64,000 bases of DNA from Robertmurraya sp047302285 (GTDB lineage Bacteria; Bacillota; Bacilli; Bacillales; Cytobacillaceae): the NCBI RefSeq assembly GCF_047302285.1, contig NZ_CP154845.1, positions 4,154,001 to 4,218,000 on the forward strand. Reading direction: 5' to 3'. Positions 33,739 through 42,529 of this stretch are shown here, piece after piece. A program made the translations under genes and the position numbers. Position 1 is the stretch's first letter. Each line of letters starts with the position of its first letter. The notes below the pieces were generated by a model. It did not search any database. It was not told where the DNA came from and worked only from the letters and a program-made list of their open reading frames with translations.

Positions 33739-34507
33739 GACTCTCCTCTAATGCAGCCTTCAGTTCTTCCATATTGCCACTGTAAATTTCATGGAGAATT
33801 TCGTCAGTGACCTTGGATGCCTCTCCATCAAAGACCACTTCCCCCTTACGAATTCCAATGATTCGATCCGCATACTCTAACGCTACTTCCACATGGTGAA
33901 TATTCATGATAACAGAGATATTAAGCTCTTTATTAATTCTCTTAAAGTCATCCATTACTAACTTCGACGTCACAGGATCCAAGGATGCAATCGGCTCATC
34001 CGCTAAGATGATGTCCGGATTCTGCGCAAGTGTACGAGCCAATGCCACACGTTGCTGTTGCCCACCTGATAATTGGTCAACACGAACATAAGCTTTATCA
34101 AGAATCCCTACTTTATCTAAAGCTTCAAGCGCTTTTCTTTTCTGTTCTTTTGTATAAAGACCTGTAATCTTTCTCCATAATGGATTATCAGGAACAAATG
34201 ATACAAGAACATTCTTTAAAACCGTTGTTCTTGTGACAAGATTGAACGATTGAAAGATCATCCCAATTCTTCTACGGAAACGGCGGACTTGTTTCCCTTT
34301 CAGTTTGGAGACATTGATGTCATCAACGAGCAGTTCTCCGCCTGTAATATCATGCATCCGATTAACACAACGAATTAACGTTGATTTCCCTGCACCTGAT
34401 AGACCAATGACCGCAACGAATTCACCTTGCTCAATTTTCAAGTTGATATTTTGTAATGCTTTTGTTCCATTTGGGTAGACTTTTTCAACATTAATAAACT
34501 CTATCAT
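33725..34507 (-). CDS. phnC: PhnC-type ABC ATPase
   Basis: ATP-binding subunit of the importer, 260 residues. Walker A GLSGAGKST (about residues 36-44), Q-loop in GMIFQSFNLV, signature LSGGQQQRVALAR, Walker B ILADEPIASLDP and switch His in IMNIHHVEVA are all intact. PhnC-type features include TVLKNVLVSFVPDNPLWRKI. It is separated from phnD by 118 bp with an internal terminator. Confidence 0.93.
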   Translation of the reverse strand: MIEFINVEKVYPNGTKALQNINLKIEQGEFVAVIGLSGAGKSTLIRCVNRMHDITGGELLVDDINVSKLKGKQVRRFRRRIGMIFQSFNLVTRTTVLKNVLVSFVPDNPLWRKITGLYTKEQKRKALEALDKVGILDKAYVRVDQLSGGQQQRVALARTLAQNPDIILADEPIASLDPVTSKLVMDDFKRINKELNISVIMNIHHVEVALEYADRIIGIRKGEVVFDGEASKVTDEILHEIYSGNMEELKAALEESHAHV

Positions 34508-34551
34508 TGGTATTTCTCCATTCTTTTAAGTGTCTCATCTAACATTAACGT

Positions 34552-34595
34552 GAAAAAATGAGAACACCCATAAAACTGATGTTCTCACATTTTTA
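34552..34595 (-). terminator. Intra-operon terminator between phnD and phnC
   Basis: TGAGAACA (34559-34566) pairs with TGTTCTCA (34580-34587), with flanking A/T-rich arms extending the stem and T6 following on the minus strand. Partial termination here would give more binding protein than transporter, as in many ABC operons. Confidence 0.75.
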
Positions 34596-34625
34596 CACCT
34601 TTGACTTTTTACAGCAAATCAAAAA

Positions 34626-35687
34626 TTATTTTAAGCTTCTTAAGAATGCTTGTGCATCTCTTTCGCCATCGTAGTCAGCAGCCTCAGCCTTTTGATAACC
34701 TTCATGGCTGTAGATAGCGATAACTTCTTTACCTTCATCTGTTTGAGCAATATTGATGAACGCATCTTGAATCGCTGCTTTTAAGTCATCTGTCATAATT
34801 TCAGAGTTTTTACTTACCGAAACTGTATCGTTAAAAATTCCTTGAGTAACACCAATAACATTTGTTTCATCCCAAATCGATGCTTCACGAGCAAATTCTG
34901 TTGTCCATTTTTCTTCGTAGTCACGACGTGCATCAGCATACATGGTGATAACATCCACTTGTTCTGCAGCTAATTTTACGACTGAGTCACCGTATCCGTT
35001 AGATTGAACAGAATTGTCTAAATCTGTTACGCTTTTTCCAAACTTATCTTGTAACCATAAAGTTGGATAAATATAACCAGCTGATGAAGTGGTTGATTGT
35101 GTAGACCATCTTGCATCCTTTAAATCTTCCCAAGTTAATTCTTCACCATTGTTTACTTTTTCAGCAAGCTCTTGTCCTTTTTCAGATGGACCAGCAATGA
35201 TAAGGCTGCGGTAGTAAGTTGCTTGCTCATCTGCTGATCCTTCAGTTGGCTTGTTGTCATTCCAATCTTTTGGATTATCAGAATCATTGGATAAAGCAGC
35301 ACGTGTTGCAGTTAAAATAACTTCAGCACCATCATCATATAATACATATGTTCCACCAGGGATTAAGCCGACATCCGTTGTTCCTGATGAAAGAGCTTCT
35401 CCAACAGCTTCGTATGTTGTACCTACATTAATATCTACATTTTCTACGTCAAACCCGAGAGTTCCTAATTCTTCTTTTAACATGTCTTTAAGTGGTTCTG
35501 TTGCAGTCACGATTTCTTCTGGATCACGTGATGGTACAAAACTTACCTTAAGAGTTTCAATTTTTGTATTTCCTGAATCTGTATCAGATTCACCTGCACT
35601 GTCTGTGTTGTCGTTGTTTGAACTACAACCAGCAATAATTGCGATAATGAAAGCAAGGCCAAGCAAGAATTTCAATTTGTTTCTCAT
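34626..35687 (-). CDS. phnD: PhnD-type substrate-binding lipoprotein
   Basis: Extracytoplasmic binding protein of 353 residues. N terminus MRNKLKFLLGLAFIIAIIAG then Cys is a lipoprotein signal with lipobox IAGC. PhnD-like features: LKVSFVPSRDPEEI at the start of the mature domain, VNVGTTYEAV-like segment, DVGLIPGGTYVLY, and STTSSAGYIYP. Family members bind phosphonates, phosphite, hypophosphite or other phosphate esters. The nearby 5'-nucleotidase and amidohydrolase suggest a nucleotide-type ligand (inference). First gene of the importer operon. Confidence 0.92.
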   Translation of the reverse strand: MRNKLKFLLGLAFIIAIIAGCSSNNDNTDSAGESDTDSGNTKIETLKVSFVPSRDPEEIVTATEPLKDMLKEELGTLGFDVENVDINVGTTYEAVGEALSSGTTDVGLIPGGTYVLYDDGAEVILTATRAALSNDSDNPKDWNDNKPTEGSADEQATYYRSLIIAGPSEKGQELAEKVNNGEELTWEDLKDARWSTQSTTSSAGYIYPTLWLQDKFGKSVTDLDNSVQSNGYGDSVVKLAAEQVDVITMYADARRDYEEKWTTEFAREASIWDETNVIGVTQGIFNDTVSVSKNSEIMTDDLKAAIQDAFINIAQTDEGKEVIAIYSHEGYQKAEAADYDGERDAQAFLRSLK

Positions 35688-35882
35688 GTCCGTCTTTTCC
35701 CCCAGTGTTTGTTTTAAGATTTATAAAAACATTTACTGCACTTCCAAGACAAAGTATAACACAAAACCCTATTAACACTATTAAAAATTTGTAAAACTCG
35801 TTATCTTTTGAAGTTTCTTGTCGTTTTTTGTATTTTGAAGATATAATGAACTAAGAAAAAATGAGTAAAGGGACGTATTTGT

Positions 35883-37469
35883 ATGACAAAAACAAATGAA
35901 ACTTGTGAATTAATTATTCTCGAAACGAGCGATATTCATGGCAATGTCTTCCCTATTAACTACGGGAACAATCACAAAACCAATTCAGGCTTTGCCAAAA
36001 TTGCCACCCTCATTAACGAAGAAAAGAAAAACACTGAAAACACCTTACTTATCGATAATGGCGATGTCATCCAAGGCACTCCATTAACCTATCACTATGC
36101 TAAATTCCTTTCCGATAAAAAGAATCCGATGATTAGCATTTTAAATCATTTGGATTATGATGCGGCTGTCATGGGAAACCATGAATTTAATTATGGAATG
36201 ACGTTGCTCGGTACATCCGTAGACCAAGCCCATTTCCCTTGGCTGTCTGCCAATATCGTAAATGAAGAAACAGACGAACCTGCTTTTGGTACCCCTTATT
36301 ATGTAAAAGAGTTTCCGAACGGTTTAAGAGTTGCCGTTTTAGGGGTAACAACCCATTACATTCCCAATTGGGAAAATCCAAGCCATATTAAAGGCTTAAA
36401 ATTTGTTGATGCGTATGAAACTCTTAAAAAATGGGTTCAGTACTTAAAAGAAAATGAAAGCTACGATTTACTCGTAATTTCCTATCATGGTGGCTTTGAA
36501 AGAGATTTAACTACTGGAGAGCCGACCGAGTCATTGACGAGTGAAAATCAGGGTTACCAAATATGTATGGAAATCAAAGGAATTGATGTCCTTTTAACCG
36601 GCCATCAACATCGAACGATTGCGACAACCCTAAATGGTGTAACGATTGTGCAACCTGGTTTTAATGGGCAAATGTTAGGAAAAGTTGTCCTACAATTCGA
36701 ATTCCTTAACGGAAAATGGCAAGTAATCAGTAAAGCTGCTGAATTAGTTGAAGTAACCGATGATACCCCAGCTGAACAAGATGTTCTCGCATTAGCTGCA
36801 GAATTTGAGGAAGAAACTCAAAATTGGCTCGATCAACCAATCGGCGAGATTAAGGGAGACATGAAAATTGAAGATGCCTTCGATGTAAGACTAGGGGATC
36901 ACCCTCTTATTGAATTTATTAACAAAGTTCAAATGGATGCAGCCGGGGTCGACATCTCCAATACAGCTCTTTTTCATAATGGATCATCAGGACTTCCTGA
37001 ACGGGTTACGATGAGGGATATTGTCTCCAATTATATCTATCCCAACACGTTAAAGGTCATCCGCATTTCCGGACAGGATATTAAAGATGCGCTAGAAAGA
37101 TGTGCTACCTATTTTACCTTAAATAACAAAAAAGAAATCACAGTCAATCCTTCATTTATGGAGCCTAAACCACAGCATTACAACTACGATATGTGGGAAG
37201 GAATTGAATACGTATTAAATATTTCAAAACCAGTTGGTGCTCGAGTGGAGAAGCTCCTTCGCAATGGCGAGCCACTCGATCTCACGGCACAATATGATGT
37301 GGTCATGAATAATTACCGTGCTGGTGGCGGTGGCGATTTCGAAATGTTTAAAGACAAACCTGTCATAAAAGAAATCCAAACTGATATGACCGAAATTCTC
37401 GCAGACTATTTCCTCAAAAGAAAAACTGTTGAAGCGAGCTGTAACCATAATTGGACAGTTATTTCATAA
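35883..37469 (+). CDS. Cytoplasmic 5'-nucleotidase / metallophosphoesterase
   Basis: UshA-type enzyme of 528 residues: N-terminal calcineurin-like metallophosphatase domain (TSDIHGNVFP, DNGDVIQG, MGNHEFNYG, SYHGG, TGHQHR; about residues 10-280) and C-terminal 5'-nucleotidase domain (HNGSSGLP, and YDVVMNNYRAGGGGDF). It acts on nucleotides or cyclic nucleotides. There is no signal peptide, so unlike UshA it is intracellular. Divergent from phnD with about 195 bp between them, suggesting that the importer brings in a phosphate ester which this enzyme dephosphorylates. Confidence 0.88.
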   Translation: MTKTNETCELIILETSDIHGNVFPINYGNNHKTNSGFAKIATLINEEKKNTENTLLIDNGDVIQGTPLTYHYAKFLSDKKNPMISILNHLDYDAAVMGNHEFNYGMTLLGTSVDQAHFPWLSANIVNEETDEPAFGTPYYVKEFPNGLRVAVLGVTTHYIPNWENPSHIKGLKFVDAYETLKKWVQYLKENESYDLLVISYHGGFERDLTTGEPTESLTSENQGYQICMEIKGIDVLLTGHQHRTIATTLNGVTIVQPGFNGQMLGKVVLQFEFLNGKWQVISKAAELVEVTDDTPAEQDVLALAAEFEEETQNWLDQPIGEIKGDMKIEDAFDVRLGDHPLIEFINKVQMDAAGVDISNTALFHNGSSGLPERVTMRDIVSNYIYPNTLKVIRISGQDIKDALERCATYFTLNNKKEITVNPSFMEPKPQHYNYDMWEGIEYVLNISKPVGARVEKLLRNGEPLDLTAQYDVVMNNYRAGGGGDFEMFKDKPVIKEIQTDMTEILADYFLKRKTVEASCNHNWTVIS

Positions 37470-37584
37470 TGAGAGAAGGCATTTGGGAAGAGGAATTTCC
37501 TGAATGCCTTTGTATTTGTCTTCAAAACAAGAATCCCACGTTTACTTTTTGTATAATAAGAGATAGAAGAAATGGGGGTTTGAG

Positions 37585-38481
37585 ATGAATATTGAAAAGA
37601 TAAAGTATTTTATTGACCTGGTTGAATGTAAAAATTTTACGGAAACAGCAAAGAAAAATTTTGTATCTCAAACAACTATAAGCCAACAAATTGCTTCACT
37701 TGAAAGAGAATTTCAAATGCAATTGATCGACCGCAAACAAATTCCTATTGAACCGACAGAAGCTGGATGGCTTTTTTATGGTGAAGCGATAACTATCTGG
37801 AAGCAATTCAATCATCTGAAAGCGAAAATGACGCATTACCAAAACGAAAAGAAGCATATGCTGACCATTGAGTATTCTACCATAATGGATATGCAACGTT
37901 TATTAAGTTTCATCCCTACCTTTAAGGACAAATACCCAAATATAGAAATTGAATTGAACAAAGTATTATTAAAGGATATCTCGGATTTTCTAATAAAGGG
38001 TACCTACGACTTGGCAATTGCCTTTGATTCAGCCTTTAAAGGAAAAGAAGAAGAAATACAAACTTATCCGATTTATCAAGGACAGTATTGCGCTGTATTA
38101 AGTCATGAACACCCACTCTTTGAGCACCAGGTTATCTCTAAAGAGGAACTTTATCATTATCCGCTCGTAATGCTAAGTCCGACTGCGATTGGAGATTCCT
38201 ATCACCTAATGATTCAGCACGCATTAAAGGATGGCTATCAACCGAATATTTTACGAACTGTTGATGATGTCGAAACAGAACTTTTTCATATTCTCACTGA
38301 AAAATTGATTGGCTTTTTTCCAAATAATTATCAACTTCCTTATTCACTTGAAGAAGTTCGATTAATCCCAATAAAAGATTCTCATCATAATTATAAGATC
38401 GAAATCGGCTATTTAAAAGAAAACAGAAATCCTGCTTTACAATCCTTTCTTCAGCAAATGCATGATTCGTTTTCCCAATAG
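37585..38481 (+). CDS. LysR-family transcriptional regulator
   Basis: LysR regulator of 298 residues. Winged helix at residues 1-65 (FIDLVECKNFTETAKKNFVSQTTISQ is the recognition region), followed by the two-lobed inducer-binding domain (LLSFIPTFKDKYPNIEIEL, YCAVLSHEHPLF). The ATG at 37585 follows GGGGG by six bases. The reductase gene starts 81 bp downstream on the same strand and has its own promoter-like sequence, so it is the likely target. Effector unknown. Confidence 0.9.
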   Translation: MNIEKIKYFIDLVECKNFTETAKKNFVSQTTISQQIASLEREFQMQLIDRKQIPIEPTEAGWLFYGEAITIWKQFNHLKAKMTHYQNEKKHMLTIEYSTIMDMQRLLSFIPTFKDKYPNIEIELNKVLLKDISDFLIKGTYDLAIAFDSAFKGKEEEIQTYPIYQGQYCAVLSHEHPLFEHQVISKEELYHYPLVMLSPTAIGDSYHLMIQHALKDGYQPNILRTVDDVETELFHILTEKLIGFFPNNYQLPYSLEEVRLIPIKDSHHNYKIEIGYLKENRNPALQSFLQQMHDSFSQ

Positions 38482-38562
38482 GGAATACTTTTTTTCTATT
38501 AGACTTTGTGCAACATTTCACATACTATATAATTGTAAGCTATTAAAAAAGGAGTGTTGAAG

Positions 38563-39504
38563 ATGGGGAAACTATTATTAACTGGTGTCGATGGCAATCT
38601 CGGAAAACTGGCTGCCAACTATTTATTAGAAATAGTAGATAAGGATCAAGTAATATTATGTGGCTATGACCCGTCATCATTAAATCAATATGCGGAGCAA
38701 GGTATCGAAACACATGTAACGAATTTTAATAAAATTGATGGCTTAGCAGAGGCTTTTGCTGGTGCTGAAAAAGTGGCATTAATCTCCATGCCATTTGTAG
38801 GTAACAAAAGGCAAAATGCTCATAAGAATGTGGTGGATGCAGCGAAAGCAGCAGGAGTAAAACAAATTATTTACACCTCTCTCGTAAATGCAACAGATGA
38901 AACGAACCCAAGTGTGGAAAAAATCGACCATGCCTATACAGAAAACTATGTTAAAAGCGTAGGTCTTGATTATATTTTCCTTCGTAATTCTCAATATGCA
39001 GAAGCGATGATTACCAATTACTTTACCTTCGTGAAGGGAGATGGAGTATTAAAAAATAGCCAAGGTGATGGAAAAATGGCTTACATTTCTCGGAAAGACT
39101 GTGCAAAGGCACTGGCTCATGCACTTTCAACGAATGATTATCATAAATCAATTTTAAATATAAATGGACCCGAACTATTAACGATGAGCGAATTTATTGC
39201 GATCGGGAATGAAGTCACTGGTCACGAGGTAACTTACCAAGAAATTACCGACGAAGAAAACTACCTCATTTTTGATGCCATGGGTGTCCCTAGAACAACG
39301 GATGGCGTATTTAAAGAAGACTCAGAGGCACCATTCTCTTCTGAAGGAATGGTGACATTCGCACAAGCGATTCGTTTAGGGAAAATGGATCAATTCACAG
39401 ATGACTTTGTGAAGCTTACTGGTCAACAACCAATAACCGTTAAATACATGTTTGAGCATTCAGATGAATTTCAAGTTGGAGAGCGCCATTCAAAAGATAG
39501 TTAA
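38563..39504 (+). CDS. NmrA/QOR2-like NAD(P)-binding oxidoreductase
   Basis: Atypical short-chain dehydrogenase of 313 residues, NmrA/quinone-oxidoreductase-2 type. Glycine-rich NAD(P) loop LLTGVDGNLGKLAANYL at residues 4-20; KQIIYTSLVNA and LDYIFLRNSQYAEAM follow. ATG at 38563 follows AAGGAG by eight bases; a GTG at 38554 overlaps that site. Upstream a TTGTGC...TATAAT promoter is visible. Quinone or electrophile reduction is likely from the family. The preceding LysR gene may regulate it. Confidence 0.83.
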   Translation: MGKLLLTGVDGNLGKLAANYLLEIVDKDQVILCGYDPSSLNQYAEQGIETHVTNFNKIDGLAEAFAGAEKVALISMPFVGNKRQNAHKNVVDAAKAAGVKQIIYTSLVNATDETNPSVEKIDHAYTENYVKSVGLDYIFLRNSQYAEAMITNYFTFVKGDGVLKNSQGDGKMAYISRKDCAKALAHALSTNDYHKSILNINGPELLTMSEFIAIGNEVTGHEVTYQEITDEENYLIFDAMGVPRTTDGVFKEDSEAPFSSEGMVTFAQAIRLGKMDQFTDDFVKLTGQQPITVKYMFEHSDEFQVGERHSKDS

Positions 39505-39507
39505 CAT

Positions 39508-39545
39508 AAGTACTCCCCAAAAGCATAGGCTTTTGGGGAGTACTT
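39508..39545. terminator. Strong bidirectional terminator
   Basis: AAGTACTCCCCAAAAGC pairs without mismatch with GCTTTTGGGGAGTACTT (17 bp, four-base loop). It lies between the converging oxidoreductase and acetyltransferase genes. Confidence 0.9.
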
Positions 39546-39574
39546 AAAAGACCGATACATGTATGCTTTCCTAG

Positions 39575-40108
39575 TTAATTCTGGAGATGTAAATCCGAAA
39601 GCAACATTCCATATACAATGCTGTCCGTCCATTCACCCTTATTCCAGAAATCTTGAATGAAATGCGCCTCTTTTCTCATACCTATACGCTCACACAATCT
39701 TTGTGAAGCTTTATTTCTTGCATCAAGATTCGCTTGAATGCGATGTACTTTAAATTGATCAAACAATTTTTTGACTAATCCACTAACGGCTTCTGTTGCA
39801 TAGCCCTTTCCTGAAGCTTCACTAGAAAAGCTATACCCAATTTCAACCGTATCTTTCATACCCGTATACCACACAGATAAATCACCAATCACTTTTGTTT
39901 CGTACACTACTGCCAAGCTTAGAGTTCTATCTTTTGTGAGTGTATGATTTTCTAGTTTTTTCGCAAATTCCCTCTGCATATTTTCATGTGTCCATTTGTC
40001 ATGTAGGAGATATCTACATACATCATCATGATGATATATATTAAATACATTTTCTAAGTCATTACGTTGAAACGGTCTAATCGTTAATCGTTCAGTACTA
40101 AACTCCAA
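39575..40108 (-). CDS. GNAT acetyltransferase, RimJ/RimL type
   Basis: N-acetyltransferase of 177 residues. N terminus TERLTIRPFQRNDLENVFNI and the acetyl-CoA segment GYSFSSEASGKGYATEAVSG (about residues 85-104) are typical, with RIQANLDARNKASQRLCERI as the following helix. Start is TTG at 40108, six bases after AGGAGG. Substrate (ribosomal protein N terminus or small molecule) unknown. Confidence 0.88.
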   Translation of the reverse strand: MEFSTERLTIRPFQRNDLENVFNIYHHDDVCRYLLHDKWTHENMQREFAKKLENHTLTKDRTLSLAVVYETKVIGDLSVWYTGMKDTVEIGYSFSSEASGKGYATEAVSGLVKKLFDQFKVHRIQANLDARNKASQRLCERIGMRKEAHFIQDFWNKGEWTDSIVYGMLLSDLHLQN

Positions 40109-40143
40109 AGAAAGCCTCCTTTAATCGTAATTTATTAACCTCA

Positions 40144-40986
40144 TTAAAATTCTTCATATACCGCTGGGTCCTGATTAGCAATTCTACCACCCGGTTGAGA
40201 CAATTGTGAGATTGTGGTCATTTCTTCTTGATCAAGAACAAAATCAAAGATCGAGATATTTTCAAGTTGCCTTTCAGGGGACGCCGACTTCGGGATCGAA
40301 ATAGCCCCGAGTTGGTAATGCCATCTTAACACCACTTGTGGAACGGTTTTTTCGTGGCGGTCGGCAATCTTTCGTAGCGTGTCGATATTGATATCCTTTA
40401 AACCACGCGTAAAAGGACTCCATGATTGTGTCGCGATATTATTCTCTTCATGCCATTTTCTTTGGTCTGCTTGGTTAAAAAACGGATGCAATTCAATTTG
40501 ATTCATACTTGGCTTCACACCGGTTTCTTTTTCCAAACGTTCTAAATGCTCAGGCAAGAAATTACATACGCCAATGGAGCGAATGAGTCCCCATTTTTTC
40601 GCATCAATCAACGCTTGCCAAGCTTCCACATATAGGTCCTTACTTGGATTTGGCCAATGTATTAAATACAAATCATAATAATCTAATTGCGCTCGAAATA
40701 ACGATTCTTGAATGGCCGTTACTGCCTTATCATATTCGTGATAACGCCCAGGTAATTTGGAGGTGATTCGCAATTCTGACCTCGGAACCGAACTACGTCT
40801 AACTGCTTCCCCAACGGTCCCTTCATTTTCATAATTATAAGCAGAATCGAGAAGACGATAGCCCATATCGATCGCATGTTGGATCGACGTTGCCCCGTCA
40901 TTCCCTTTAAGTTTATATGTACCTAAACCCATCACCGGCACTTTAAGACCATCGTTCAATGTAATTTCTGGAATTGAATTGCTCAT
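40144..40986 (-). CDS. Aldo/keto reductase
   Basis: AKR-family NADPH oxidoreductase of 280 residues, close to Bacillus YvgN/YtbE-type enzymes. Catalytic tetrad: Asp in LLDSAYNYENEG, Tyr in the same motif (near residue 49), Lys in RITSKLPGR and His in YLIHWPNP. NADP binding IPKSASPERQLENI lies near the C terminus. Start ATG after GAAGGAAGTG. Methylglyoxal or other aldehydes are typical substrates. It lies 35 bp before the acetyltransferase and may be cotranscribed with it. Confidence 0.9.
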   Translation of the reverse strand: MSNSIPEITLNDGLKVPVMGLGTYKLKGNDGATSIQHAIDMGYRLLDSAYNYENEGTVGEAVRRSSVPRSELRITSKLPGRYHEYDKAVTAIQESLFRAQLDYYDLYLIHWPNPSKDLYVEAWQALIDAKKWGLIRSIGVCNFLPEHLERLEKETGVKPSMNQIELHPFFNQADQRKWHEENNIATQSWSPFTRGLKDINIDTLRKIADRHEKTVPQVVLRWHYQLGAISIPKSASPERQLENISIFDFVLDQEEMTTISQLSQPGGRIANQDPAVYEEF

Positions 40987-41076
40987 AAGCCTGTCACTTC
41001 CTTCAGTAGAATACTCTTAAAATATCATAATAATGAAAAAAATTCATGGCATCTGCATCAAGATGAACCTTCCAGA

Positions 41077-41784
41077 TTAAACCGTCATCTTCCAACTTGA
41101 TAAGCTCAACCAATTTTCTTTTTCCTTATAATCAGGCATGATTTTTCCAACAAGTCTCCAGAAGGAGCGGTCATGATTGAGGTGAACCATATGACACATT
41201 TCGTGGACAACCACATAATCAATTACTTCTCGCGGTGCCATTGCCAGCCTCCAATTAAAGGTTAGCTGGCGCTTCGAATCACAGGTCCCCCACGTCTTTT
41301 TGCTATCCGTAATTTGAATCGAACGTGGTTTCGTTTTGAAGTTACTTTGATTAACGGATATACTTTTTTCCACTAAAGCTTTGCATTGTTGGTAGTAAAA
41401 GCGTTTTAATGCCTGTTTAATTTTCTCCCCATCATGCTTCTTCACGTAGATATGTAATATCTCATCCTTAAACTCGACGCGTTCTTGTGTGATATTCATA
41501 TCTTCAAAGATTTGGATGGGATAGGCATTGCCCAGATAAAGAAAACTTTCTCCATACTCATAAACCTTTTCTTCTGGTCCACGAAGCCGAGCCTTCATCT
41601 CCCTTAATTTTTCCTGAATCGCGTCCCAATGCTCCTCTATTACCTGATGTATTTTCTCATCAGATGTCCCCTTTGGAGCATGGACTTCCACCGTTCCATA
41701 ACCATCCATTTTAATGGCGATTGATGTACGATTTTTGTATTTAATCTCAAGACGAATCGATTCGCCTAAGTAAGTATGTATCAT
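41077..41784 (-). CDS. YgjP/SprT-like zinc metallopeptidase (DUF45)
   Basis: Putative cytoplasmic zinc metallopeptidase of 235 residues, M48-related YgjP/DUF45 family. The active site is VVHEMCHMVHLNHDRSFW (HExxH near residue 191, third ligand His six residues on). KTWGTCDSKRQLTFNWRL is the strongly conserved preceding segment. Often found with restriction or repair systems, but none is present here. It overlaps no gene and lies 5 bp after the DUF1456 gene, so the two are cotranscribed. Confidence 0.87.
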   Translation of the reverse strand: MIHTYLGESIRLEIKYKNRTSIAIKMDGYGTVEVHAPKGTSDEKIHQVIEEHWDAIQEKLREMKARLRGPEEKVYEYGESFLYLGNAYPIQIFEDMNITQERVEFKDEILHIYVKKHDGEKIKQALKRFYYQQCKALVEKSISVNQSNFKTKPRSIQITDSKKTWGTCDSKRQLTFNWRLAMAPREVIDYVVVHEMCHMVHLNHDRSFWRLVGKIMPDYKEKENWLSLSSWKMTV

Positions 41785-41789
41785 TGAAT

Positions 41790-42290
41790 TTATCCCCTAT
41801 ATCGAACAGTCAATCCTCTTAAAAATTTCCTCGCAAAATTATCTCCGCATTGCTTATAATTCTTATGCCCTTCTTTTCTCAATAAAGCTCCGAGTTCTCC
41901 TTTCGTAACCCTAATGCCTCCTTCATCGAAGATATCTAGCATATCCTCGGTCGTTAATGCTAAAGCAATTTTCACTTTCTTTAATAAAATATTATTCATA
42001 TTTGTATGATTGCTGATTGAAGGCTCTTCTTTTACAGGCTGGCCAGGTTTAGGTTCTTGTTTTCCTCTTTTAAAAATAATGAATCCATTTAAAAATGAAT
42101 CCAACATATTATTATCACATTCAATATGATCGTCACTTTCTTCGTCATAATCGTCTGTTCTTGTCAGTATCTTGACGACTTCTGGTACGGTTACATCCAT
42201 TCCACCTAGTTTAAAAATCTCTGCCATTTCTTTATTTTTTATTTCCATCGCAAATCTCAAGCGAATTAATATATCGTTATTATCCATCAT
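41790..42290 (-). CDS. DUF1456 family protein (YehS-like)
   Basis: Protein of 166 residues made of two similar helical DUF1456 repeats, about residues 3-75 (NNDILIRLRFAMEIKNKEMA then FLNGFIIFKRG) and 98-162 (NNILLKKVKIALALTTEDML then FLRGL). Each repeat has the hallmark of a LRxA..hkxxDMhxIF..GG pattern. Function is unknown in the family. Either of two adjacent ATGs fits the AGGAGG site. First gene of a pair with the DUF45 peptidase. Confidence 0.85.
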   Translation of the reverse strand: MMDNNDILIRLRFAMEIKNKEMAEIFKLGGMDVTVPEVVKILTRTDDYDEESDDHIECDNNMLDSFLNGFIIFKRGKQEPKPGQPVKEEPSISNHTNMNNILLKKVKIALALTTEDMLDIFDEGGIRVTKGELGALLRKEGHKNYKQCGDNFARKFLRGLTVRYRG

Positions 42291-42448
42291 TGGACCTCCT
42301 CTTGGAAAAATTAGTTTCCACTATTATTTCCATTTTATCTATATTCTCATCGTAACACTTACACTATACAGAGTTAACAACCATTAACACATTTGTTAAA
42401 TATAATACTTTTTCGCCATATAATCCATTTCTCATTGTTAAATAACGC

Positions 42449-42474
42449 AAAAAAGCCTGCTAAAAGCAAGCTTT
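42449..42474 (-). terminator. Terminator after lactone oxidase gene
   Basis: Minus strand: AAAGCTTGC and GCAGGCTTT pair with one mismatch and are followed by Ts. It lies 55 bp after the FAD oxidase stop codon. Confidence 0.65.
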
Positions 42475-42529
42475 AATCCAAACATTTTTCGTAGTCCTCA
42501 ATATTTATCGTCACTTAAACAAGCTTAGA

